Shown here one piece after another: positions 23,997 through 32,628 of a DNA stretch of 59,611 nucleotides; position 1 is the first letter of the stretch, and every line of letters starts with the position of its first letter. The DNA is from Geodermatophilus sabuli. GTDB lineage: Bacteria > Actinomycetota > Actinomycetes > Mycobacteriales > Geodermatophilaceae. Where the stretch lies: positions 1 to 59,611 of the forward strand of contig NZ_JAAGWF010000025.1 of assembly GCF_010686765.1 (NCBI RefSeq), given 5' to 3'. A model generated the notes under the pieces. The model did not search any database. It saw only the letters and a list, made by a program, of their open reading frames with translations, and was not told where the DNA came from. The translations under genes were made by a program, and so were the position numbers.

Positions 23997-25586
23997 TCAG
24001 GCTAGCCGGGCCACCTTCCCGACCGCGCGCCGCAGCGCCGGTTCCAGCGCCCAGAACTCCGCCTCCGACCGCTCGGCGCGGCCCTCCTCCAGGCCGTGCA
24101 GGCGGCCGAAGGTCCAGGCGTTCTCCCCCGCGGCGAAGGCGGCGAGGCCGAGCCGGGTGGCGTACTGGCGGGTCACCACGGTGTCCTGGGCGGCGCCGAG
24201 CGCCTCCTGGACGTCCTTGGTGCACGCCACGAGGGCCGTCGCCGCGGAGCCGACGGCGGCCTCGGCGACCTCCGCGGTGTAACGCACCCGCTTGGCGGCC
24301 TTGCGGACGTCGTGCAGCCTCGCGTGCCGGGCCTCGCCCTCGGCCTCGCGGGCCGCCTCGATCGTGCGGCGCAGCCGCTTCCCGCCGTGCCTGACTGCGG
24401 CGGCGAGCACGGCGGGCGCCGGCGCGGCGGCGGACTCGGCGAGCGGGGGCTCGGCCAGCAGCGCCGCCAGGGCGTCGAGCAGCGCGAGGTAGCGAGGGCT
24501 GGTCAGGGTGCGCGTCACCCGGCGGGCGCCGTCCCGGTGGTCCACCACCTCCGCCTGCTGCAGCCGGGCGGCCACCGGCCCGAGGACGAGCTCCACCGGC
24601 TGGGCGGCGACGAGCGCGCGGAGGTGCTCCAGCGCGACCTCGCCGTCCCGGGCGCCGGAGAGCTCGGCCCCCACCCAGCGCAGCTCGTCGCGCAGCGGGT
24701 CGGTCCGCTCGCGGTCGAGCACCGGGCGGAAGGCGGCGAGGATGCTGCGGATCCGGCGGCAGGCCACCCGCAGGTCGTGCACACCCTCGGCCTGCTCGGT
24801 ACGGACGGCGACGTCGGCGTCCCGCAGCGCGGTCACCTGCCCGGCCAGGGCCCCGAGGACGACGTCCCCGGCCGTCGCCGTCCGGGCCGCGGCCTTCCTG
24901 CCCTTCTTCTTCTTCGTCTTCTCCTCCCCACCACCCGCCCCCGGCGCGGTGGCCGGGGCGGGCACCGCGGCCAGCCGCCTGTCGAGCACCCGGCCGACCT
25001 TCGACGGCGACGCCGACACCCGTGCACCGGCGGCGACCAGCCGGCCGGCGACGGCCTCGAGCAGCGCCTCGTCCCCGTCGACCAGCTCGACCTCCACCTC
25101 GCGCCAGCTGGTCACCGTGGCGGGCTCCCCCGGGCTCTGCGCCAGCGCCGTGCCGAGGACGACGTCGTCGGCCACCTCCGCCAGCACCCGGCCGTCCGCA
25201 CCGCGCAGACGGTGCACGACGCGGCGGGTGCGGAGCGTGGCGACCGGCTCGGGGACGGCGGTGCCCAGGAGGCCGAGCACGGGGGCCGTCACGGCCTTCG
25301 GCACCGCTCGGGTGGCGCGACCGGGTGGCTGGTGCAGCTCGCGGCGGGCGCCGGCCGAGGCCGGGAGCTTCACGTGCCAGCCGGCGTCGGTGCCGCCGGT
25401 CCGGCGACGCAGGGTGACCCGCGAGCGCAGCAGGCGCAGGTCGGGGGTGTCGTAGTAGGTGGCCTCGAGCGTCTGCTCCTCGGGCGCGTCGACCGCCGCG
25501 ACACCGTCGGCCGCACCGAGGTCGGGGAGGGCGAAGGAGTCCTCGGCCTCGAACTTCCGCTCGATCTCCAGGTGCTCGGTGGTCAC
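23997..25586 (-). CDS. CYTH-CHAD domain protein (triphosphate/polyphosphate binding)
   Basis: A 529-residue protein with an N-terminal CYTH domain carrying the EIERK signature (7-11) and strands such as ATYYDTPDLRLL. A Lys-rich linker (KTKKKKGRK) separates it from a C-terminal helical CHAD domain with conserved His and Arg, seen in GVHDLRVACRRIRS and HDVRKAAKRVRY. CYTH domains hydrolyse or bind inorganic triphosphate; CHAD domains bind polyphosphate. A role in polyphosphate metabolism or granule targeting is therefore likely. GTG at 25586 or 25595 starts it; a TACCGT seven bases before 25586 may be the -10 of a leaderless mRNA. It is divergent from the DUF2382 gene. Confidence 0.88.
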   Translation of the reverse strand: MTTEHLEIERKFEAEDSFALPDLGAADGVAAVDAPEEQTLEATYYDTPDLRLLRSRVTLRRRTGGTDAGWHVKLPASAGARRELHQPPGRATRAVPKAVTAPVLGLLGTAVPEPVATLRTRRVVHRLRGADGRVLAEVADDVVLGTALAQSPGEPATVTSWREVEVELVDGDEALLEAVAGRLVAAGARVSASPSKVGRVLDRRLAAVPAPATAPGAGGGEEKTKKKKGRKAAARTATAGDVVLGALAGQVTALRDADVAVRTEQAEGVHDLRVACRRIRSILAAFRPVLDRERTDPLRDELRWVGAELSGARDGEVALEHLRALVAAQPVELVLGPVAARLQQAEVVDHRDGARRVTRTLTSPRYLALLDALAALLAEPPLAESAAAPAPAVLAAAVRHGGKRLRRTIEAAREAEGEARHARLHDVRKAAKRVRYTAEVAEAAVGSAATALVACTKDVQEALGAAQDTVVTRQYATRLGLAAFAAGENAWTFGRLHGLEEGRAERSEAEFWALEPALRRAVGKVARLA

Positions 25587-25691
25587 CCGCGTCACGGTAG
25601 GGCGGCGGTGGCCGGTCACGCTCGGTGGGCGTCGCCGATGTTCGCCGGGGTGCTCCGCTGGGCACGCCCACCAGGAGCGGAGTCCCGTCAG

Positions 25692-25713
25692 GGGCTCCCG
25701 GAGGAGGGAGCCC
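25692..25713 (+). promoter_or_regulatory. hairpin enclosing the ribosome binding site of the DUF2382 gene
   Basis: GGGCTCCC (25692-25699) pairs with GGGAGCCC (25706-25713) around the loop GGAGGA, ending five bases before the ATG at 25719. The purine-rich Shine-Dalgarno bases are in the loop and the 3' arm, so folding could modulate translation. Confidence 0.5.
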
Positions 25714-25718
25714 ACCTC

Positions 25719-26666
25719 ATGCTGGATCAACGAGAACTGTCCGCCGCGATCGGCAGCACCGCCTACGGGCCCGATGGCGAGAAGATCGGCACCGTCGAGC
25801 ACTTCTTCACCGACGACCGCACCGGTGCCCCGACCTGGGCCGCGGTGTCCACCGGCCTGTTCGGCACCCGCCACTCCGTGGTCCCCGCCGGCGAGGCCAC
25901 GTTCGCCGACGGCGCGCTGCGGCTGCCGGTGACCAAGGAAGCCGTGCGCAGCGCGCCGGCCGTCTCCGACGAGCACCTCGACCCCGAGGACGAGGCGGCG
26001 CTGCGCCGGCACTACGGCCTGGACACCGGTGTGGGCCCTGCCGCCCCGGCCGCCGCCGCGTCCCAGGGGACGGCGGACGCCGAGATCCGGGACGACGGCG
26101 CGCGGTTCGGCGACCCCCGGCCGGCCGGCGACACCGACACCGTCGAGGTGAGCGCGGCCGGGACGCCGGGCACCACTGCCGCGGCTGCGGCCGTGCCCGC
26201 GCGGCCCGCCGACGGCGGGATGGTGCGCAGCGAGGAGCAGTTGCGCGTGGGCACCGAGCGGGTGGCCACCACGCGCGCCCGGCTGGTGAAGTACGTGGTC
26301 ACCGAGGAGGTGACGATCACCGTGCCGATCCGCCGCGAGGAGGTCCGGCTGGAGGAGGTGCCGCTCGACGCCCCCGATGCCGGCCCCGGTGAGTCGCTCA
26401 CGACGACCGGCTCGGCCACGGACACGCCGGTCGGCACCCCGGGCACCGGCACCCCGGGCACCGGCACCCCCGTGGGAGGCGTGGCCGGCGCCGGCCTGCC
26501 GGAGGAGATCGTGCTGCACGCCGAGCGGCCCGTGGTCTCCGTCGAGGTCGTGCCGGTGGAACGCGTGCGGCTGCGCACCGACGTGGTCACCGGCCAGGAA
26601 CAGATCACCGAACAGGTGCAGCGCGAGCAGATCGTCGTCGACGAGGACCGCCGCGGGCAGCGGTGA
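25719..26666 (+). CDS. PRC-barrel and DUF2382 (YsnF-like) stress protein
   Basis: A 315-residue protein. Residues 1-85 form a PRC-barrel domain (GSTAYGPDGEKIGTVEHFFT, AVSTGLFG, SVVPAGEA). A Pro/Ala/Asp linker follows, then DUF2382 from about 170 to the end (RSEEQLRVGTE, ARLVKYVVTEEVTITVPIRR, EIVLHAERPVVSVEVVPVER). The family includes Bacillus YsnF and is associated with general stress; its biochemical function is unknown. A Gly/Thr/Pro repeat (TPGTGTPGTGTPVGG) interrupts the DUF2382 part. The ATG follows GAGGAGGGAG inside a possible hairpin. Confidence 0.85.
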   Translation: MLDQRELSAAIGSTAYGPDGEKIGTVEHFFTDDRTGAPTWAAVSTGLFGTRHSVVPAGEATFADGALRLPVTKEAVRSAPAVSDEHLDPEDEAALRRHYGLDTGVGPAAPAAAASQGTADAEIRDDGARFGDPRPAGDTDTVEVSAAGTPGTTAAAAAVPARPADGGMVRSEEQLRVGTERVATTRARLVKYVVTEEVTITVPIRREEVRLEEVPLDAPDAGPGESLTTTGSATDTPVGTPGTGTPGTGTPVGGVAGAGLPEEIVLHAERPVVSVEVVPVERVRLRTDVVTGQEQITEQVQREQIVVDEDRRGQR

Positions 26667-26875
26667 CCCCGGCGCGGGCCGGGTCGGGCCCCGGCCTGCG
26701 CCGCACCACCGGTGGCCGATCGCGCACCGTGTCCACGCGCCCTGTCCCGGTGTACGGCGCGCCCGAGGCGGCGCGGTCGCGTTCCCGGCTCCGTTCCGAA
26801 GTCGGCCGGGATCGGTCGTACTGCCTCCGGCGGCGCGAACCGCCGCGCCGCCGGCACCGTCGGAGGACGCGCGAC

Positions 26876-27241
26876 ATGGCGAACAAGGCCGTCATCAGCC
26901 TGACCACCGGACTCGAGGACGCGGAGAAGGTCACCGTGGCCTTCCTCGTCGCCGTCGGGGCCGCCGAGCAGGGCCGCGAGACGTTGGTGTTCCTGACCAA
27001 GGAGGCGGTCCGGCTCGCGCTCGACGGCGTGGCCGTCGGCACGGCGTGCGAGGGCTGCCCGCCGCTGCCCTCGCTCCTGGACCGCTACGCGGCCGCCGGC
27101 GGCCGCTACCTCGTCTGCCCCATCTGCTTCGACGCCAAGGGCCTGGACAAGGGTGACCTCATCCCGGGCGCCGAGCTCGGCGGCACCGTCCCCATGTGGC
27201 AGTGGATCGGCGACGACAACGCGGTCACCTTCAGCTACTGA
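26876..27241 (+). CDS. DsrE/DsrF-like family protein
   Basis: A 121-residue protein of the DsrE/DsrF-like fold (PF02635), with the typical start KAVISLTTGLEDAEKVTVAF and segments ETLVFLTKEAV and DLIPGAELGG. Two Cys pairs (CEGCPP and CPICF) could be redox-active or bind metal. Members take part in sulfur transfer or peroxiredoxin-like chemistry; no sulfur genes adjoin here. The ATG at 26876 has GGAGG nine bases upstream. It is convergent with the omega-amidase gene. Confidence 0.82.
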   Translation: MANKAVISLTTGLEDAEKVTVAFLVAVGAAEQGRETLVFLTKEAVRLALDGVAVGTACEGCPPLPSLLDRYAAAGGRYLVCPICFDAKGLDKGDLIPGAELGGTVPMWQWIGDDNAVTFSY

Positions 27242-27258
27242 CCCGCCCGCACGGGTCA
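27239..27258. terminator. bidirectional hairpin spanning two convergent stop codons
   Basis: TGACCCG (27239-27245) pairs perfectly with CGGGTCA (27252-27258), with a 6-base loop. The left arm contains the TGA of the DsrE-like gene and the right arm contains the stop of the minus-strand hydrolase. Confidence 0.6.
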
Positions 27259-28065
27259 GCGGCGGTCGGGCAGGCCCGGCCCCCTCCGCCGGTCGGGGAG
27301 GAACCGCAGCCGGTCACGGGTCGCGGCCACCTCGCCCGGGTCGACGTCGGCCAGAACGATCGTCTCGCCCCCGGCCGCGGTCGCCAGCAGCTCGCCCATC
27401 GGGCTGACCACGGCGCTGTCCCCGGCGTGCTCGGTGCCGTCGCCGGCGGCGCCCACCCGGTTGCAGCCGACGACGTAGGCCTGGTTCTCGATGGCCCGCG
27501 CGCGCAGCAGGGTCTGCCAGTGCAGGCGGCGCGCGGCCGGCCAGTTCGCCGTCACGAGGTAGACGTCGGTGTCCGGGGCGGCGGACCAGAAGACGTCGGC
27601 GAAGCGCAGGTCGTAGCAGATGAACGGCGTGATCCGGAGGCCACCGATCTCGACGGTCACCGGCCCGTCGCCCGCGCGGAAGCGCTCGTGCTCGCCGCCG
27701 TGGGTGAACGGGTGCAGCTTCCGGTAGCGGTGCACCTCGCCGTCGGGCCCGGCCAGCACCAGGCAGTTGTAGGGCAGGTCCGCGGCTCCCCCGCCCGCCC
27801 CACCGGTGTCCGGCGCGATCTCCGGGCAGCTGCCGGCCACCCACACGCCGTGCCGGCCGGCCTGCTCCTGCAGGAACCGGGAGGAGGGGCCGCCCTCGGG
27901 TTCGCCGATGCCCGGCGTCATCGAGAAGCCGGTCGAGAACGTCTCGCTCAGCAGCACCAGGTCGGCGCCGGCACCGACGGCCCGGGCCACCTGGGGGGCG
28001 AGCCGGTCGAAGTTCGCCGCCCGGTCCTCCCAGACGATGTCGTGCTGCACCGCTGCGATCCTCAC
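27256..28065 (-). CDS. carbon-nitrogen hydrolase, omega-amidase (YafV-like)
   Basis: A 269-residue nitrilase-superfamily enzyme with the Glu-Lys-Cys triad in LLSETFSTGF, RYRKLHPF and FICYDLRF. SETFSTGFSM and ANWPAARRLHW are typical of YafV/omega-amidase, which hydrolyses alpha-ketoglutaramate or alpha-ketosuccinamate. It is coupled by GTGA to an aminotransferase gene. Glutamine transaminase plus omega-amidase is a known pair that makes keto-acid transamination irreversible, for example in methionine salvage, so the joint role is well supported. Confidence 0.9.
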   Translation of the reverse strand: MRIAAVQHDIVWEDRAANFDRLAPQVARAVGAGADLVLLSETFSTGFSMTPGIGEPEGGPSSRFLQEQAGRHGVWVAGSCPEIAPDTGGAGGGAADLPYNCLVLAGPDGEVHRYRKLHPFTHGGEHERFRAGDGPVTVEIGGLRITPFICYDLRFADVFWSAAPDTDVYLVTANWPAARRLHWQTLLRARAIENQAYVVGCNRVGAAGDGTEHAGDSAVVSPMGELLATAAGGETIVLADVDPGEVAATRDRLRFLPDRRRGPGLPDRR

Positions 28066-29252
28066 GCCGTCATCCTCCCCAGCCTCTGCACCGCCTCGCC
28101 GAGCACCGCGTCCCCCTTGCAGAACGCGAAGCGGACCAGGTGCCGGCCCAGGTGCGCGTGCGCCGGGTCGTAGAAGACCACCGTCGGGATCCCCACCACC
28201 CCCGCGCGCTCGGGCAGCGCGCGGCAGAAGGCGACGCCGTCCCCGTCGGGCTGCACCGGCCGGACGTCGACCGTGGCGAAGTAGGTGGCCTCCGGGCTGA
28301 CCACCGGGAGCCCCGCGTCGGTCAGCCCCCGCACCAGCACGTCGCGGCGGTACTCGAGGTCGCGGGCGATCCCGGCGAAGTACTCGTCGGGCAGCCGCAG
28401 CCCGGCGGCGACCGCCGGCTGGAAGGGCCCGGCGTTGACGTAGGTGAGGAACTGCTTGGCGGTGCGGACGGCGGAGACCAGGGGCGCCGGACCGCAGATC
28501 CAGCCGACCTTCCAGCCGGTCACGTTGAACGTCTTGCCGGCACTGCTGACCACGAGGGTGCGCTCCCGCAGGCCCGGCACCGTGGCGATGGAGGCGTGCC
28601 GCGCCCCGCCGAACACCAGGTGCTCGTACACCTCGTCGGCGAGCACCAGCAGCTCGTGCTCCATGACCAGCGCCGCCAGGACGCCGAGCTCGGCGCGGGT
28701 GAAGACCTTGCCGGTGGGGTTGTGCGGGGTGTTGAGCACCAGCATCCGGGTGCGGGGGGTGACGGCGGCGCGCAGCTCGGCGGGATCGAACGTCCAGGGT
28801 CCGGCGCCGGACGCCGGGGGCCGCAGGGGCACCGGCCGGGCCACCCCGCCGGCCATCGCGATGCCCGCCGCGTAGCTGTCGTACATCGGCTCGAAGAGCA
28901 CCACCTCGTCCCCGGGTTCGAGCAGGGCCAGGAGGGCGCCGGCCAGCGCCTCGGTCGCCCCGGCCGTGACCAGGACCTCGGTGTCGGGGTCGTAGGCGTG
29001 GCCGCCGAAGCGCTGCACGTGCTCGGCCACCGCCGCGCGCAGCTCCGGGATGCCGGGCCCGGGCGGGTACTGGTCGGCCGCGGTGCCGATGGCGGCCCGG
29101 GCGACCTCGAGCACCTCGGGCGGGCCGGGGTAGTCGGGGAACCCCTGGCCGAGGTTGATCGACCCGGTGGCGACGGCCAGGGCGCTCATCTCGGCGAAGA
29201 TGGTCGTCCCGAAGCCCTGCAGCCGGGAGGACAGGTACGGCGCTCGGGTCAC
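28062..29252 (-). CDS. class I/II PLP aminotransferase (KAT/YbdL-like)
   Basis: A 396-residue fold-type I aminotransferase. It begins with the INLGQGFPDYPGP motif characteristic of the kynurenine/glutamine transaminase K and methionine aminotransferase (YbdL) group. It has NTPHNPTGKVFT, LADEVYEHLVF and the PLP lysine in SSAGKTFNVTGWKVGW. Late Arg is in HLVRFAFCKGD. It probably transfers amino groups from glutamine to an aromatic or methionine-derived keto acid, producing the omega-amidase substrate. GTGA overlaps link it to both its neighbours, the RNB ribonuclease gene upstream and the omega-amidase gene downstream. Confidence 0.9.
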   Translation of the reverse strand: MTRAPYLSSRLQGFGTTIFAEMSALAVATGSINLGQGFPDYPGPPEVLEVARAAIGTAADQYPPGPGIPELRAAVAEHVQRFGGHAYDPDTEVLVTAGATEALAGALLALLEPGDEVVLFEPMYDSYAAGIAMAGGVARPVPLRPPASGAGPWTFDPAELRAAVTPRTRMLVLNTPHNPTGKVFTRAELGVLAALVMEHELLVLADEVYEHLVFGGARHASIATVPGLRERTLVVSSAGKTFNVTGWKVGWICGPAPLVSAVRTAKQFLTYVNAGPFQPAVAAGLRLPDEYFAGIARDLEYRRDVLVRGLTDAGLPVVSPEATYFATVDVRPVQPDGDGVAFCRALPERAGVVGIPTVVFYDPAHAHLGRHLVRFAFCKGDAVLGEAVQRLGRMTA

Positions 29253-30718
29253 GGTGCCTCCAGCCGGAACGAGACGGTGCGGGACGCCACGTCGGCGACC
29301 TCGAGCCGGACCCGCACCCGGGTGCCCGGTCGCAGGCCCGCACCGGTGCAGCGGGCGCGGACGGCCGGGTCGTCGAGGACGACGGTCCCCCGCGCGTCGT
29401 CCGCGTCGACCACGACGGCGGAGAACACCTGGTCCTCGCGCCCGGAGAGCAGCCAGGCCTCGGTGACGTCGACGACGGCCCGCTCCACCTCGCGGGTGCG
29501 GCGGTCGGACTCGGTCATCAGCCCCGGCAGCAGCGGGAGGGCGGCCCGGATGCCGTCGTCCGGGGTGCGGCCGGCGGCCAGCGCCAGGCAGACCTCGGTG
29601 CCGAAGCGGTCGACCAGCCGGCGCAGCGGCGCGGTCACGTGCGCGTAGGGCGCCCCGACCCCGCCGTGGCCGGGCTGCTCCGGCAGGGCGCCGTCGAAGG
29701 GCGTGTAGGCCGCGCCGCGCAGAAGGGTGGCGGCCTCGTCGAGGAAGGCGGCGGCCCGCGGGTCCGCGACGTCCAGGCCGGCGAGCACGGCGCCCGGACC
29801 GGCTCCCTCGGGCCAGTCGACGCCCAGCGCCGGGGCCAGCCGGCGCAGCCGGTCGACGTCCTCGGTGCGGGCCGGGGGGAGGGTGCGCAGCACGCCGATG
29901 CCGCCCGCCAGCATGAGCGCGGCGGCGCAGCGGCCGGTGAGCAGGGAGATCTCCGCGTTCCAGGTCTCGACCGGCAGGTCCTGGCGGTTGACGAGGGTCC
30001 AGGTGCCGTCGGCGGCCCGCTCGACCTGCTGGTCGGGTGTGCCGAGCTCGATGGCGCCGCGCTCGGCGGCCCGCTCGCGCAGCAGCGCACCGATCCGCGG
30101 CAGGAGGGCCAGCGGCTCGGGCAACGTGCCCCGCTCCACCTGCTCCTGGACGGCGGGGTAGGCCAGCTGGGCCCGGCTGCGCACCCGCGCCCGGCGGACG
30201 TCGACCCCCGCCACCTCGCCGTCGGCGTCGAGGTCGATGGTCCAGACGGCGGCCGCGCGCAGCTGCCCCGGCAGCAGGCTGGCCGCACCCTCGCTCAGCA
30301 CCGGCGGGTGCAGCGGCACCCGCCGGTCGGGGGTGTAGAGCGTCTGCCCGCGGCGGCGGGCCTCGGCGTCGAGCGCGCTGCCGAGGGCGACGACGGCGGC
30401 GACGTCGGCGATCGCGTAGGTCACCCGGAACCCGGCGCCGCGGGCCGCGAGGTGCACGGCCTGGTCGAGGTCGCGGCTGCCCTCGGGGTCGACGGTCACC
30501 AGCGGGACGTCGGCGGCGTCCAGCTCGGGCAGCGGGGGAGCGGCGGCCAGCGCGTCGGCCTCGGCCAGCGCCGCGACCGGGAACTCGTCGGGGACCCGGA
30601 ACTCGGCACGGACGGCGGCGAAGTCGGGCGCGGACGGCGCCGGTGCCGGCCACCGCGGCACCCGCACCCGGGGACGGGCGGGCTCCGACCCACTCACCGG
30701 GGGCGACCCGCGTTCCAC
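29249..30718 (-). CDS. RNB domain ribonuclease (RNase II/R family)
   Basis: A 489-residue short RNase II-type exoribonuclease. The RNB catalytic segment DPEGSRDLDQA carries the metal-binding aspartates; YAIADVAA, QTLYTPDRRVPLHPP and a late APYAHVTAPLRRLVDRF are characteristic. The N-terminal cold-shock domains are missing and only a short C-terminal beta domain (about 430-489, possibly S1/OB-like) is present, as in the actinobacterial short form. It would degrade RNA 3' to 5'. The GTG at 30718 lies eight bases from the stop of the S4-domain gene. Confidence 0.88.
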   Translation of the reverse strand: MERGSPPVSGSEPARPRVRVPRWPAPAPSAPDFAAVRAEFRVPDEFPVAALAEADALAAAPPLPELDAADVPLVTVDPEGSRDLDQAVHLAARGAGFRVTYAIADVAAVVALGSALDAEARRRGQTLYTPDRRVPLHPPVLSEGAASLLPGQLRAAAVWTIDLDADGEVAGVDVRRARVRSRAQLAYPAVQEQVERGTLPEPLALLPRIGALLRERAAERGAIELGTPDQQVERAADGTWTLVNRQDLPVETWNAEISLLTGRCAAALMLAGGIGVLRTLPPARTEDVDRLRRLAPALGVDWPEGAGPGAVLAGLDVADPRAAAFLDEAATLLRGAAYTPFDGALPEQPGHGGVGAPYAHVTAPLRRLVDRFGTEVCLALAAGRTPDDGIRAALPLLPGLMTESDRRTREVERAVVDVTEAWLLSGREDQVFSAVVVDADDARGTVVLDDPAVRARCTGAGLRPGTRVRVRLEVADVASRTVSFRLEAP

Positions 30719-30725
30719 GGAGAGC

Positions 30726-30941
30726 TCACCGGATGCGCACGTCTTCCTGGCCCTCGATCGCGACGACGTCCCCCCGGCGGAGCTGCCGGCCGCGCCGCTC
30801 CTCGGGCTCGCCGTTGACCCGGACGTCGCCGGACAGCAGGACGTCCTTCACCTGGGCGCCGGTCGGCACGGCGTCGACCAGCTTGAGCAGCTGCCCCAGC
30901 CGGATCGACTCCTCGCCCGGGCGGATCTCGACGGTGCGCAC
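30726..30941 (-). CDS. S4-domain RNA-binding protein
   Basis: A 71-residue single S4 domain (RLGQLLKLVDAVPTGAQVK, VRVNGEPEERRGRQLRRGD), similar to HslR/YaaA-type proteins that bind structured RNA or ribosomal particles. An ATG at 30950 is in frame, but GGGGAGG touches it directly, whereas the same site is nine bases from the GTG at 30941; the GTG is therefore preferred. It precedes the RNB ribonuclease gene by seven bases, so the two RNA-related products are co-expressed. Confidence 0.85.
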   Translation of the reverse strand: MRTVEIRPGEESIRLGQLLKLVDAVPTGAQVKDVLLSGDVRVNGEPEERRGRQLRRGDVVAIEGQEDVRIR

Positions 30942-30959
30942 GGCTGGCATCCTCCCCGC

Positions 30960-31667
30960 TCAGAGCTCCAGCAGCTCGTCGCCCACCGCGATCGTCCCCG
31001 GCCGGGCCACCAGGGCGCCGACCGCGAGCGTGCCCTCGCGCTGTCGGTGGATGGTCCGCAGCACACCGGTGTCCCGGTCGACGCCGCCGGGCTGGGGGCG
31101 GGTCACCATGACGCACCGGGAGACCTGCATCCCGACGTCCAGGAGCACGCCGCCGAGCTGGACCCGGGAGCCGACCAGCGCGTCCTCCCCCGCCCCGGCG
31201 AGGACGACGTTGGCGCGGAACCGCCGCCGGTCCCAGTCGCCGAGGGTGCCGGTCGACACCAGGGTGACGCGGGCCCGGCCGCTGTCGTGGAACGCCCCGC
31301 CGGCGCCCCGGAAGCTGCGCCAGCTCCCGGCGACCTCCTCGTCGTCCTCGTGGATCTCGTACCGCGGCGCCTCGTCGGCCGCCCGGCGCAGCTCCACCTG
31401 CCTGCCGAGCCAGGCGGAGAGGACGGCGTCGTCGGCCGTGACGGACCCGTCCGGCAACACCACCTCCACCTGACCGTCGGGTCGCAACCGGCCGGCGCCG
31501 AAGAGCAGGTCGGGCGCCCGGCGGGCGGTCAGCCCGAACCCGGTGGCGACGTCGAACAGCGCCCACCGGCGGTCACCGACCAGGCCCTGCGCCTCGACCT
31601 CCACCGCCCCGACCTGCTCGCCCTGCAGCGACTTCACCGGGTACCGCCACAGCTCGGCGATCCGCAC
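30960..31667 (-). CDS. MOSC domain protein
   Basis: A 235-residue protein with an N-terminal MOSC beta-barrel (RIAELWRYPVKSLQGEQV, GDRRWALFD) and a C-terminal MOSC domain (about 125-235: RFRANVVLAG, CVMVTRPQPGG). MOSC proteins carry sulfur to or use molybdenum cofactor, as in mARC-type reductases and the MOCOS C-terminus. In this family a conserved Cys binds Mo; CVMV could supply it. No molybdoenzyme gene is near. The GTG follows the epimerase stop with no gap (TGAGTG). Confidence 0.87.
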   Translation of the reverse strand: MRIAELWRYPVKSLQGEQVGAVEVEAQGLVGDRRWALFDVATGFGLTARRAPDLLFGAGRLRPDGQVEVVLPDGSVTADDAVLSAWLGRQVELRRAADEAPRYEIHEDDEEVAGSWRSFRGAGGAFHDSGRARVTLVSTGTLGDWDRRRFRANVVLAGAGEDALVGSRVQLGGVLLDVGMQVSRCVMVTRPQPGGVDRDTGVLRTIHRQREGTLAVGALVARPGTIAVGDELLEL

Positions 31668-32579
31668 TCACGCCTCCCAGCTCAGGGTCCAGGTGCCCGC
31701 CCAGTCGGCGCCGGGTTCGAGCACGACCAGGTCCGCCCCGTCGGCGAGCGCGTTCGGCGGGCAGGTCATCGGCTCGACCGCGAGGCTCCGCCGCCGCTGC
31801 CCCGTGGGCAGGGTGTCCCCGCTGTAGGCCTGCAGCCAGGGCCACGAGCGGTCGACCGCCAGCTCCAGGGCGCCCGCCGGGCCGCGCAGCCGCACCCGCG
31901 CCCAGCCGTCGGGGTCGCGGTCGAGGTCGGTGAGCGGGACGTCGAGGGCGCGGTCGCCGATCCGTCCCACCGCACCGTCGAAGGGACGCCGCTGCCCGGT
32001 GGGCAGGCCGCCGTCGACGTCGAGCTCGGTGCGGGCCGGGAGGTCGAGCTCCGCCTCGCCGATGCCGCCGTCCTCCCGTGCGCCGACGGCCAGGTAGGGG
32101 TGCATCCCCGCCCCGAACGGCGCCGGGGACCCGCCCGCGTTGCGGACGCGCACGGTGACCGACAGCCGGTCGGGCCGCAGCGCGTAGTCGACCGCGGCGG
32201 CCAGCCGGAACGGGTAGCCGGGCCGCGGCTCGACGACGGCCCCGACGGTGGCGGCGGCGTCGGTGCCGTCGAGGACGCTCCAGCGCAGCCAGGACACCAG
32301 GCCGTGGTTCGCCGTGGGCGAGTCCGGCGAGGCGACGTCGAGCTGGAGGTCGCGGCCGTGCCAGCTCCACCGCCCGTCGCGCAGCCGGTTGGGCCAGGGC
32401 AGCAGCACCCCGCCACGCCGGCCGGCCGGCACCGTGCCGGCCGGGTAGCCGTCCAGGACCTGCCGACTGCCCACGGTGAGCGCCCGCGGGCCACCACCCC
32501 GGAGGTCGACGGCGAGCCGCGCCTCCCCCGCGCTCAGCTCCACCTCGCCCGGCTCGGTGGCCGGCCACGCACCGCTCAT
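31668..32579 (-). CDS. aldose 1-epimerase family protein
   Basis: A 303-residue galactose-mutarotase-like protein. It has LLPWPNRLRDGRWSW, the catalytic His candidates in ANHGLV and GMHPYL, and the general base Glu in VEPMTCPPNAL. It would interconvert sugar anomers. It is the first gene of a minus-strand operon that continues with MOSC, S4, RNB, aminotransferase and omega-amidase genes. ATG at 32579 is preferred to GTG at 32597. Confidence 0.9.
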   Translation of the reverse strand: MSGAWPATEPGEVELSAGEARLAVDLRGGGPRALTVGSRQVLDGYPAGTVPAGRRGGVLLPWPNRLRDGRWSWHGRDLQLDVASPDSPTANHGLVSWLRWSVLDGTDAAATVGAVVEPRPGYPFRLAAAVDYALRPDRLSVTVRVRNAGGSPAPFGAGMHPYLAVGAREDGGIGEAELDLPARTELDVDGGLPTGQRRPFDGAVGRIGDRALDVPLTDLDRDPDGWARVRLRGPAGALELAVDRSWPWLQAYSGDTLPTGQRRRSLAVEPMTCPPNALADGADLVVLEPGADWAGTWTLSWEA

Positions 32580-32628
32580 GCCGCCACCCCACCACACCCG
32601 GCCGGCGGCCGTGCGGTCCCGGCGGGGC

